18,053 bases of DNA from UBA3537 sp965657165 (lineage in GTDB: Bacteria; Bacteroidota; Bacteroidia; Flavobacteriales; Flavobacteriaceae). The notes under the pieces were generated by a model. The model did no database searches, had not been told where the DNA came from, and saw nothing but the letters and a program-made list of their open reading frames with translations. Both the position numbers and the translations under genes were made by a program. Positions 1-6,195 of the stretch are shown here, piece by piece. The stretch lies in assembly GCA_965657165.1 (NCBI GenBank), contig CBFHNG010000037.1, positions 1-18,053 of the forward strand, in the 5' to 3' direction. Position 1 is the stretch's first letter. Every line of letters starts with the position of its first letter.

Positions 1-1
1 A

Positions 2-1234
2 TGGATTCTTATTTGTTCAATTTTTGTAGCTTCCGTTGGACTTAATGCAAACTCTACTGCCGTTGTCATTGGGGCGATGCTTATTTCCCCGCTTATGGGT
101 CCCATTCTTGGTGTTGGTATGTCTATCGCACTTAACGATATTGATACACTTAGAAAGTCACTCGTAAATCTTCTTACAATGCTGATTTTGAGTTTGTTAA
201 CCGCTTTTTTATTCTTTTATTTCTTCCCCCTAAATCAAGACACTTCAGAGTTACTAGGACGTGTAAGACCCGATATTAGGGACGTTCTTATTGCATTTTT
301 TGGAGGTTTGGCACTCATTATTGCGCGTACAAAAAAAGGTACAATTGCTTCGGTAATCTTTGGTGTGGCCATTGCAACAGCATTGATGCCACCACTTTGT
401 ACAGCAGGCTATGGGCTATCTCAAGGGAAATGGGATTATTTTATTGGAGCTATGTATTTGTTTGCAATCAATACAATATTTATAGCTTTAGCAACTTTTA
501 TTGTCTTGAAAGTATTGCGTTTTCCAATGTTGCACTATGCCAACTCTCAACGTAGAAAAAACATTGCAAGGATAGCTGGTGTTTTAGCTTTTGCTGTAAT
601 GCTTCCCGCAGGTTGGACTTTTTATGACGTTCTTAAAGAATCTCAATATAAGTTTGATTACAAGAATTATCTAGAAAATGAAATCAATAATAATCAAAGT
701 TTATGGCTACAGCGTGAAAAATTAAATACAAAAGAAAAAACGGTTACCCTAAACTTCAATGGTGATATAAATGCTGCTACAAAATCTGATTTGATGAATG
801 AACTTAGAGGCTATGAATATTTAAAGGATTTTAAGTTAATTATAAATGGCAATACCAACCGTAGCACTGATAAAATTCTCGAGCTTTATGATCTTGCACT
901 TGATAAAATTGATCAGCGTGATCAACAAATTGAAAGTTTGAACTTCACTATTGATAGTCTAAAATTAGCGGCCTTATCAAAAAATAAAACAAATACTGTT
1001 GATTTTATCAATTTGGCTAAAGATGCAAAAATTCAATTTTCTGATTTGGAATCTTTTGGTTTTTCTAAGATGTTAAACTCTACAAACTTTAGATCAGCAG
1101 ACACTGTTTTGGTGGCAAAAATACGTTGGAATTTATCTTTAGAAGATAGTTTACGTCTTCAAAAAAGTACCGATTTAAAAAATTGGTTGGAGCAAGAGTT
1201 ACAAGAGCAACGCGTAGAGGTGCTAACACATTAG
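2..1234 (+). CDS. DUF389 (TIGR00341-type) membrane protein, 5' end cut off
   Basis: The reading frame is open from base 2, so the gene starts left of the window; 410 residues are visible. The in-frame ATG at 77 lies inside a conserved membrane block (SVGLNANSTAVVIGAM then LISPLMGPILG) and is not the true start. That block, with the later IATALMPPLCTAGYGL segment, is typical of the DUF389 family of inner-membrane proteins, whose function is unknown. About seven hydrophobic segments fall within visible residues 1-210. The rest is a hydrophilic C-terminal part containing a likely short coiled coil (around residues 290-325, rich in D, Q, L and I), probably outside the membrane. The gene converges on the ABC transporter ATPase gene with only 4 bases between stop codons and no clear terminator hairpin. 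Family assignment is firm; substrate and role are unknown. Confidence 0.88.
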   Translation, partial: WILICSIFVASVGLNANSTAVVIGAMLISPLMGPILGVGMSIALNDIDTLRKSLVNLLTMLILSLLTAFLFFYFFPLNQDTSELLGRVRPDIRDVLIAFFGGLALIIARTKKGTIASVIFGVAIATALMPPLCTAGYGLSQGKWDYFIGAMYLFAINTIFIALATFIVLKVLRFPMLHYANSQRRKNIARIAGVLAFAVMLPAGWTFYDVLKESQYKFDYKNYLENEINNNQSLWLQREKLNTKEKTVTLNFNGDINAATKSDLMNELRGYEYLKDFKLIINGNTNRSTDKILELYDLALDKIDQRDQQIESLNFTIDSLKLAALSKNKTNTVDFINLAKDAKIQFSDLESFGFSKMLNSTNFRSADTVLVAKIRWNLSLEDSLRLQKSTDLKNWLEQELQEQRVEVLTH

Positions 1235-1238
1235 AAAG

Positions 1239-2000
1239 CTACCCTTTTAGATACATTTCTCTAACTTTTTTAAATAAGTTTGAAGAATAGACAAAGTTTG
1301 AAACCGCTTCATTATCTGTTCTAAAAATGGTGTCTTTACTGCCTTCCCAGGCTTTTTCACCATCTTTTAAGAATATAATTTTTTCACCGATTTCCATCAC
1401 AGAATTCATATCGTGTGAGTTTATAACGGTTACTATATTGTATTCTTTAGTAATTTCATGAATTAAATTATCAATAACTATAGCAGTTTTTGGATCGAGT
1501 CCAGAATTGGGTTCATCACAAAATAAATATTTTGGATTATTTACAATAGCTCTTGCAATAGCTACTCGTTTTTGCATTCCTCCAGAGGCCTCACTTGGCA
1601 TTTTCTTTTGAGCGTTATCAAGATTTACACGTTGTAGTACAATATTGGCGCGCTCTCGCATTTCGCTCTCACTCTGATTGGTAAACATTCTTAATGGAAA
1701 CATTACATTTTCTTCAATAGTCATCGAATCAAACAATGCACTTCCTTGAAATACCATTCCAATTTTGGATCGAAGATTTCGTTTTTCATCATCTGATAAA
1801 TCTGCAAACTTTTGATTATCATAGTCAATACTGCCACTGTTGTAATCAAAAAGTCCTAATAAGCATTTAAGAAATACAGTTTTTCCAGAACCACTCTGAC
1901 CAATAACGAGGTTGGTTTTACCTTGCTCAAATGTGGTAGAAATTCCTTTCAGAATTTTTATGTCTCCGAATGATTTATGAAGTTCTGTAACGCGTATCAT
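1239..2000 (-). CDS. ABC transporter ATP-binding protein, MlaF-like
   Basis: This 253-residue protein is a complete single-domain ABC ATPase. Walker A is GQSGSGKT (34-41), the Q-loop glutamine is Q85, the signature is SGGMQ (139-143), Walker B is YLFCDEP (158-164), and the switch histidine is H196 in INSHD. The signature is preceded by EA rather than the more common LS, and the D-loop region reads NSGLDP. With the MlaE-type permease directly upstream it should form an inner-membrane transporter of the MlaFE class, which in Proteobacteria moves phospholipids between the membranes together with an MCE-domain protein. No MCE gene lies beside it here. The ATG shares one base with the permease stop codon (TAATG), which implies translational coupling. 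ATPase assignment is certain; the lipid substrate is inferred from family and partner. Confidence 0.92.
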   Translation of the reverse strand: MIRVTELHKSFGDIKILKGISTTFEQGKTNLVIGQSGSGKTVFLKCLLGLFDYNSGSIDYDNQKFADLSDDEKRNLRSKIGMVFQGSALFDSMTIEENVMFPLRMFTNQSESEMRERANIVLQRVNLDNAQKKMPSEASGGMQKRVAIARAIVNNPKYLFCDEPNSGLDPKTAIVIDNLIHEITKEYNIVTVINSHDMNSVMEIGEKIIFLKDGEKAWEGSKDTIFRTDNEAVSNFVYSSNLFKKVREMYLKG

Positions 2001-2737
2001 TAGCTAAGTAACATTTGAGTTAAAATATAATTGAGAAGAATAATAACCACACTTGTCCACACAAATGCAACAGTACTTGCTTTACCAACTTCTAGTGCTC
2101 CACCTTTCATATAATACCCATAAAAAGAGGGAATGGTAGCCAGTATAAATGCAAAAACTAAAGTTTTTATAAACGCATAAAGCATATGAAAAGGAATAAA
2201 ATCCAATTGAACTCCTCTAATATAGTCTTCTAATGTAGAGAATCCACCATAAACACATGCGGCCATTCCTCCAATTATTCCAAGAAACATTGCAATTGAA
2301 ATCACAAACGGATATAGCATCATTGCCACTGTTTTCGGAAAAACAAGATAATTTATAGAATTTACACCCATCACCTCAAGGGCATCAATTTGCTCTGTAA
2401 CTCGCATTGTTCCAATACTAGATGTAATAAATGACCCTACTTTTCCTGCCATAATAATCGAAATAAAAGTTGGTGCAAATTCAAGAATGATGGATTGTCT
2501 TGTTGCAAATCCAACTAAGTATTTAGGAATCAATGGATTAGTAATATTTAATGCAGTTTGAATCGTAATTACACCTCCAACAAAAAAGGAGATAAAAGCT
2601 ACAATACCAAGTGAATCAATCACTAAATCTTCTATTTCCTTTAAAATTAACTTCGTCATCACCGATCGTTTCGTAGGTTTTCGAAACATTTCAGCAATCA
2701 TTAGGAAATAAGTTCCAATATTTTGAAGATAATTCAT
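2000..2737 (-). CDS. MlaE-family ABC transporter permease
   Basis: This 245-residue membrane protein has the length and features of MlaE/YrbE permeases. The family's conserved block appears as GTMRVTEQIDALEVMG at about residues 109-124. Hydrophobic segments lie around residues 40-63, 85-108, 130-160, 185-205 and 220-243. It should pair with the ATPase encoded next and work in lipid transport across the envelope, probably retrograde phospholipid movement or outer-membrane upkeep. It follows engB after a 53-base gap (2738-2790) in which I see neither an exact TAnnTTTG promoter for this strand nor a strong hairpin, so it may be read from the same message as engB. There is no recognisable Shine-Dalgarno sequence before the ATG, as is usual in this phylum. 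Confidence 0.92.
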   Translation of the reverse strand: MNYLQNIGTYFLMIAEMFRKPTKRSVMTKLILKEIEDLVIDSLGIVAFISFFVGGVITIQTALNITNPLIPKYLVGFATRQSIILEFAPTFISIIMAGKVGSFITSSIGTMRVTEQIDALEVMGVNSINYLVFPKTVAMMLYPFVISIAMFLGIIGGMAACVYGGFSTLEDYIRGVQLDFIPFHMLYAFIKTLVFAFILATIPSFYGYYMKGGALEVGKASTVAFVWTSVVIILLNYILTQMLLS

Positions 2738-2790
2738 GTGGTGTAATCTTATTGCTAAAGTAAAAAAATCTAACTAGAAAAGATCAAATT

Positions 2791-3411
2791 TTAATCAAAT
2801 TGAGGTTTTGTGTTTTTTAAAGATAAATTTATGGAATCAATATAATTGAGAAGTTCTTCTTTGCCCTCAAATTTTGTAGAAGAGGTTATAAAATGTTGAG
2901 GTAATTCTTCCCAATTTTCTCTTAGAACACTCTGGTAATGCAGTATGTTTCGTTCGATTGCCTTTGGTTTTAGTTTATCCGATTTTGTAAAAATTATACT
3001 GAATGGAATTTGGTGTTCGCCAAGCCATTGCATAAAATTTAAATCAATTTGTTGTGGCTCATGGCGAATATCAACAAGAACAAAAGCAGAAACCAGCTGT
3101 TTTCTTTGTTGAAAATATGAAGTTATAAATTTTTGAAACGTTTTTTTACTCGATTTAGAAACTCTGGCGTAGCCATATCCAGGCAAATCTACCAAGTACC
3201 ATTGCTCATTGATAAGAAAATGGTTGATGAGTTGTGTTTTTCCTGGTCTTCCAGATGTTTTGGCTAATTTTTTTTGGTTGGTGAGCATGTTTATAAGGGA
3301 AGATTTTCCAACATTACTTCTTCCAATAAAGGCATATTCAGGGAAATTATTTTCCGGACATTTAGAAACGTCTTGATTGCTAACGACAAATGTTGCGGTT
3401 TTTATATGCAT
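2791..3411 (-). CDS. engB: Ribosome biogenesis GTP-binding protein EngB (YihA/YsxC)
   Basis: This is a 206-residue GTPase of the EngB/YihA/YsxC family, which helps late assembly of the large ribosomal subunit and is essential in several bacteria. All G motifs are visible: G1 GRSNVGKS (30-37), the G2 region PGKTQ (56-60), G3 DLPG (75-78) followed by YGYA, G4 TKSD (142-145), and a G5-like TSS near residues 176-178. Length matches the family norm of about 200 residues. It lies 10 bases after the alpha/beta hydrolase stop and is probably in the same operon. In other bacteria engB neighbours vary, so its place next to the division cluster does not by itself show a division role. Confidence 0.96.
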   Translation of the reverse strand: MHIKTATFVVSNQDVSKCPENNFPEYAFIGRSNVGKSSLINMLTNQKKLAKTSGRPGKTQLINHFLINEQWYLVDLPGYGYARVSKSSKKTFQKFITSYFQQRKQLVSAFVLVDIRHEPQQIDLNFMQWLGEHQIPFSIIFTKSDKLKPKAIERNILHYQSVLRENWEELPQHFITSSTKFEGKEELLNYIDSINLSLKNTKPQFD

Positions 3412-3421
3412 AACTAAGATG

Positions 3422-4186
3422 TTATAGCCCTCTCATTTCAAACCAACTGGATAAAATCTCGTTGAATTTATCGGGATGCTCCATCATAGCAGCATGACCA
3501 CATTTGTCTATCCAATATAAGTTTGAATCGGGGAGAAGTTCATGAAATTCATCAGCAACATTTGGAGGGGTTACAATGTCATTTTCCCCCCAAATAATAC
3601 ATGTTGGCGTATTCATATTTGGTAAATCTTTAGCCATGTTGTGACGAATCGCACTTTTGGCAATGGCTAAGGTTTTTACAAGTTTATTTCTGTCGTTTAC
3701 AGTTTCATAAACATCGTCTACAATTTCTTTAGTGGCTACAGCAGGGTCATAAAAAACTTCTTCTGCTTTGGCTTTAATAACATTATAATCACTTCTTTTT
3801 GTGTATCCACCTCCCATTGCACTTTCGTAAAGTCCAGAACTTCCAGTGATCACTAATCCAGCAACTTTTTCTGGAAAAAGATTAGTGTAATAAAGCCCAA
3901 TATGCCCACCAAGTGAATTGCCAAGTAAGATAACCTCTTCGTACCCCTTAAAATCAATAAAGTCTTTCAGGTGAAGTGCAAAATTTTTCACATTAGTATT
4001 TAGAAGTTTAAGGGTATAAACAGGTAATTCTGGTAAAACCAATTTATAGCCATTTTTACTAAAATAGTTAATAACACCATCAAAGTTACTTAGTCCACCC
4101 ATCAAGCCATGAAGAATGATGATAGGTCGTCCATCTCCAATCTCAGTATAATTGAATTTACCCTCCATCTTTAACTCGTACTTCAT
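3422..4186 (-). CDS. Alpha/beta hydrolase, unknown substrate
   Basis: This 254-residue protein has an alpha/beta hydrolase fold with a full catalytic triad. The oxyanion segment is HG (H26-G27), the nucleophile elbow is GNSLGG with S91, the acid is D203 in WGENDIVTPP, and the base is H231 in CGHAAMMEHP. No signal peptide is seen, so it is probably cytoplasmic. I chose the ATG at 4184-4186. A 14-codon longer frame would start with TTG at 4226-4228, but the extra residues (MFRFANKTSFSNNN) look like untranslated sequence and a promoter-like box (4216-4223) falls inside them. The gene heads the leftward operon with engB and faces mraZ. Substrate cannot be read from sequence; esterase, lipase-like and C-C hydrolase activities are all possible. 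Confidence 0.9.
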   Translation of the reverse strand: MKYELKMEGKFNYTEIGDGRPIIILHGLMGGLSNFDGVINYFSKNGYKLVLPELPVYTLKLLNTNVKNFALHLKDFIDFKGYEEVILLGNSLGGHIGLYYTNLFPEKVAGLVITGSSGLYESAMGGGYTKRSDYNVIKAKAEEVFYDPAVATKEIVDDVYETVNDRNKLVKTLAIAKSAIRHNMAKDLPNMNTPTCIIWGENDIVTPPNVADEFHELLPDSNLYWIDKCGHAAMMEHPDKFNEILSSWFEMRGL

Positions 4187-4215
4187 ATTATTATTCGAAA
4201 AACTGGTCTTATTGG

Positions 4216-4223
4216 CAAATCTA
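4216..4223 (-). promoter_or_regulatory. Possible -7 box (TAGATTTG) for hydrolase-engB operon
   Basis: Read on the minus strand, the sequence TAGATTTG fits the Bacteroidota -7 consensus TAnnTTTG. It would start transcription about 24 bases before the chosen hydrolase ATG. No well-spaced TTG -33 element is evident, so support is limited to one box and its position. Confidence 0.35.
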
Positions 4224-4328
4224 AACAATTTTATTCAATATAGACCTCGAAATTTCATTCTTAATTCAATAGTCAAATTGCTCTTTTTTTTACTACAAAA
4301 TAGTAGAAAACATCCTAAAAACACCTTA

Positions 4329-4346
4329 TTAACATTGAAATGTTAA
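4329..4346. repeat. Perfect 18-base palindrome in the divergent region
   Basis: TTAACATT-GA-AATGTTAA has two perfect 8-base arms around a 2-base centre. The short centre suits a dimeric protein's operator better than an RNA hairpin. A T-rich stretch with CACCC in it follows on the plus strand, but the AT-only stem makes a terminator unlikely. It lies about 143 bases left of the hydrolase start and about 150 bases before the presumed mraZ transcription start. Confidence 0.5.
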
Positions 4347-4402
4347 TTTTCACCCTTTTTATTTAATTTATTGATTATCAGTCTATTAAACAATAAAGCT
4401 AA

Positions 4403-4429
4403 TGCATTTTATCGAGCTATTTTGCATTT
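4403..4429 (+). repeat. TGCATTT direct repeat, 20-base spacing
   Basis: TGCATTT occurs at 4403-4409 and 4423-4429, exactly two helical turns apart. Each copy has AGCTA shortly before it (4397-4401 and 4415-4419, with slightly different gaps). The pair sits just upstream of the MraZ boxes. It could be a second regulator's site or chance in AT-rich DNA. Confidence 0.35.
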
Positions 4430-4446
4430 GATAGAAATTTATTAAC

Positions 4447-4473
4447 AAAGTGGTAAAAAGTGGTAAAAAGTGG
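4447..4473 (+). promoter_or_regulatory. MraZ operator: three AAAGTGG boxes, 10-base period
   Basis: AAAGTGG occurs at 4447-4453, 4457-4463 and 4467-4473, each separated by 3 bases, giving an exact 10-base period. This matches the known MraZ binding pattern: AAAGTG[T/G] repeats in Mollicutes and TGGGN repeats at 10-base period in E. coli. The third copy here reads TGGGA and satisfies both. The boxes end 11 bases before the presumed -7 element, so bound MraZ would cover the -33 region and repress its own operon. Binding is inferred; the repeat is seen directly. Confidence 0.85.
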
Positions 4474-4484
4474 GAATTATTTTA

Positions 4485-4492
4485 TAATTTTG
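4485..4492 (+). promoter_or_regulatory. Probable -7 box (TAATTTTG) of the dcw operon promoter
   Basis: TAATTTTG fits the Bacteroidota TAnnTTTG consensus exactly. It would place the transcription start near 4497-4500 and give a leader of about 15 bases before the TTG start of mraZ. No TTTG -33 element is present at the usual distance; the second and third MraZ boxes occupy that position. Confidence 0.6.
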
Positions 4493-4512
4493 AAATAGAC
4501 AAAACCATAAAA

Positions 4513-4980
4513 TTGAAAACACTCATAGGAACATACGAATGCAAGGCTGATGCGAAAGGTCGTTTATTGCTTCCTGTTGCTTTAAAAAAGCAGTTAGCTT
4601 CGTCTATGGGAAGTGGCTTTGTTTTGAAACGTGCTGTGTTTCAGCCGTGTTTGGAGTTGTATCCTATGGAAGAATGGGAGGCCTTGATGCAAAAAGTAAA
4701 TAAGCTCAACAGGTTTAAAAAGAAAAATAATGACTTCATTAGAAGATTTACGGCTGGTGTAAAGCCAATCGAATTAGACGCTTCTGGGCGCCTTCTTATA
4801 CCTAAAGATCTTGTTGGATTTGCCAATATCACCAAAGAGGTGGTTGTTTCTTCGGCAGTTAATATCATCGAGATTTGGGACAAAGATTTGTATGAAAAAG
4901 CCATAGACGATGCAGCAAATGATTTTGCAGACTTGGCAGAAGAGGTAATGGGACAAGATGATGCCGATGGAATATCATAA
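4513..4980 (+). CDS. mraZ: Transcriptional regulator MraZ, TTG start
   Basis: This is the AbrB-like DNA-binding protein that opens dcw clusters and represses them in E. coli. With the TTG at 4513 it is 155 residues and starts MKTLIGTYECKADAKGR, as expected for the family. The two SpoVT/AbrB-type halves each carry the DxxGR motif: D13-AKG-R17 and D89-ASG-R93. A longer frame from GTG at 4450 would add 21 residues, but those codons are the operator repeats and the promoter box, so that start is rejected. There is no ATG in frame near the right place and no Shine-Dalgarno sequence. A weak TTG start plus autorepression would keep MraZ low; MraZ excess is known to be harmful in E. coli. Its 3' end overlaps rsmH. 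Confidence 0.95.
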   Translation: MKTLIGTYECKADAKGRLLLPVALKKQLASSMGSGFVLKRAVFQPCLELYPMEEWEALMQKVNKLNRFKKKNNDFIRRFTAGVKPIELDASGRLLIPKDLVGFANITKEVVVSSAVNIIEIWDKDLYEKAIDDAANDFADLAEEVMGQDDADGIS

Positions 4981-5863
4981 TCCTGTTTTGCTTGATGAAT
5001 CTGTAGCTGGTTTAGCTATAAAAAAAAATGGGGTGTATGTGGATGTAACTTTTGGCGGTGGTGGTCACAGTCGAAAAATTTTACAGCACCTAGGTCCAGA
5101 AGGAAAGTTATTTGCTTTTGACCAAGATAAAGATGCTCTTTCAAATAGTATTGATGATCAGCGATTTGCATTAATCAATGAAAATTTTATGTTCATGAAA
5201 CGATTTTTGCGCTTTCATGGTATTACTGAAGTGGATGGTGTTTTGGCCGATTTTGGAGTCTCATCACATCAATTTGATGCCCCCGATCGTGGATTTTCAA
5301 TACGTTTTGATGCGCCACTAGATATGCGAATGAATCAAGATGATAAAGTGTCTGCAAAAACGATTATTAACTCCTATACAGAAGAAGAATTGAGACGATT
5401 GTTTTGGGAATATGGAGAGTTGAGAATGGCACCAGCACTTGCAAGAACAATTGTTGATGCAAGATCAGAACAAGCTATTGAAACAACTTTTGAATTAAAA
5501 AATTTGTTGAATAAATATTTACCAAAAGGTAAACAAAATAAAATTTTAGCTCAAATCTATCAAGCGATAAGAATTGAAGTTAATAATGAACTTGAAGTTT
5601 TAAAAAAATTTTTGATGGATAGCAAAGAGGTGCTTAAACAAGACGGAAGATTGAGTGTGATTTCTTATCACTCTTTGGAAGATCGCTTGGTAAAAAGGTT
5701 CATTAGAAATGGCATGTTTGAGGGAGAACCAGAGCGTGATATGTTTGGAAATTTCTCAGTACCGTTCAAAAAAGTTGGAAAGTTGATTGTTCCTAATCCA
5801 AAAGAAATAAAGGAGAATAATAGAGCTAGAAGTGCAAAATTGAGAATCGCACAAAAACTATAG
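4958..5863 (+). CDS. rsmH: 16S rRNA m4C1402 N4-methyltransferase RsmH (MraW)
   Basis: RsmH methylates N4 of cytidine 1402 in the 16S rRNA P site using S-adenosylmethionine. The frame gives 301 residues, close to the family length. Visible features are EYHNPVLL near the N-terminus, the SAM-binding loop VDVTFGGGGHS (28-38), FDQD (54-57), ADFGVSSHQFD (97-107), RGFSIRFDAPLDMRM (111-125), and NRARSAKLRIAQKL at the C-terminus. Three in-frame ATGs lie at 4958, 4961 and 4967. Conservation begins at MEYHNPVLL, so 4967 (298 residues) may be the real start. Either way it overlaps the end of mraZ by 14 to 23 bases, which suggests coupled translation. AGAGG at 4941-4945 is the only weak ribosome-binding candidate. 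Confidence 0.96.
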   Translation: MMPMEYHNPVLLDESVAGLAIKKNGVYVDVTFGGGGHSRKILQHLGPEGKLFAFDQDKDALSNSIDDQRFALINENFMFMKRFLRFHGITEVDGVLADFGVSSHQFDAPDRGFSIRFDAPLDMRMNQDDKVSAKTIINSYTEEELRRLFWEYGELRMAPALARTIVDARSEQAIETTFELKNLLNKYLPKGKQNKILAQIYQAIRIEVNNELEVLKKFLMDSKEVLKQDGRLSVISYHSLEDRLVKRFIRNGMFEGEPERDMFGNFSVPFKKVGKLIVPNPKEIKENNRARSAKLRIAQKL

Positions 5864-5870
5864 TTATCAT

Positions 5871-6191
5871 ATGAAAAATGTAATGTATAACATATTAAAA
5901 GGGACTTTTTTAGTAAGCGATGGTGCTTATAAAAAATGGCGTTTGATTTTGTTTTTTTCTTCGTTGGCTATTATGATGATCGCAAGCTCACACAGCGCAG
6001 ATCGTAAAGTACATCATATTGCAAAATTAAATGAAGACGTAAAATCCTTGCGTTCAATATATGTCAATACGCGCTCTGATTTAATGGAGTTAAGATTGGA
6101 ATCTGTGGTTCGTGGTCGCCTTAAAGACAATGGAATAGGTCCTTCTCAAACACCACCAGTTAAAATTTTAATTGCCTCAAAAACAAAATAA
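5871..6191 (+). CDS. FtsL-like small divisome membrane protein
   Basis: This 106-residue protein lies between rsmH and ftsI, where ftsL sits in most dcw clusters. It has a short cytoplasmic part ending in YKKWR, one membrane helix at about 24-40 (LILFFSSLAIMMIASS) and an extracytoplasmic helical, probably coiled-coil part from about 45 to 85 with a leucine and valine pattern. This is the FtsL layout: bitopic, pairing with FtsB and FtsQ to activate FtsW-FtsI. Sequence similarity to proteobacterial FtsL is not obvious, so the assignment rests on topology and position. The gap is 7 bases from rsmH and 4 bases to ftsI. Confidence 0.82.
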   Translation: MKNVMYNILKGTFLVSDGAYKKWRLILFFSSLAIMMIASSHSADRKVHHIAKLNEDVKSLRSIYVNTRSDLMELRLESVVRGRLKDNGIGPSQTPPVKILIASKTK

Positions 6192-6195
6192 ATAA

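Larger units (their letters stand above)
4187..4512 (+). other. Divergent control region between the hydrolase and mraZ
   Basis: This 326-base stretch contains no credible gene. It is very AT-rich and holds, left to right, a promoter-like box for the leftward hydrolase operon (4216-4223), a weak 5-base stem (4291-4305), a perfect 18-base palindrome (4329-4346), two TGCATTT copies spaced 20 bases apart (4403-4429), three AAAGTGG boxes (4447-4473) and a promoter-like TAATTTTG (4485-4492). The signals for the division cluster are packed in the right-hand 110 bases. Open frames crossing it (for example 4152-4346 on the plus strand, overlapping the hydrolase 5' end antisense) have low-complexity sequence and no family features. 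Confidence 0.75.

Noticed and set aside
77..79. ATG at 77 as the start of the DUF389 gene
   Set aside because: The frame is open back to base 2 and encodes conserved family sequence before this ATG, so the gene is truncated by the window edge.
4187..4228. TTG at 4226-4228 as start of the hydrolase
   Set aside because: The added 14 residues are unlike the family and contain a promoter-like box; the ATG at 4184-4186 gives the expected N-terminus.
4291..4305. TACTA-CAAAA-TAGTA hairpin as a terminator
   Set aside because: The stem is only five AT-rich pairs and neither strand has a proper T-run downstream of it.
4152..4346. 64-residue plus-strand frame in the divergent region
   Set aside because: It overlaps the hydrolase 5' end antisense, is low-complexity and shows no domain or start signal.
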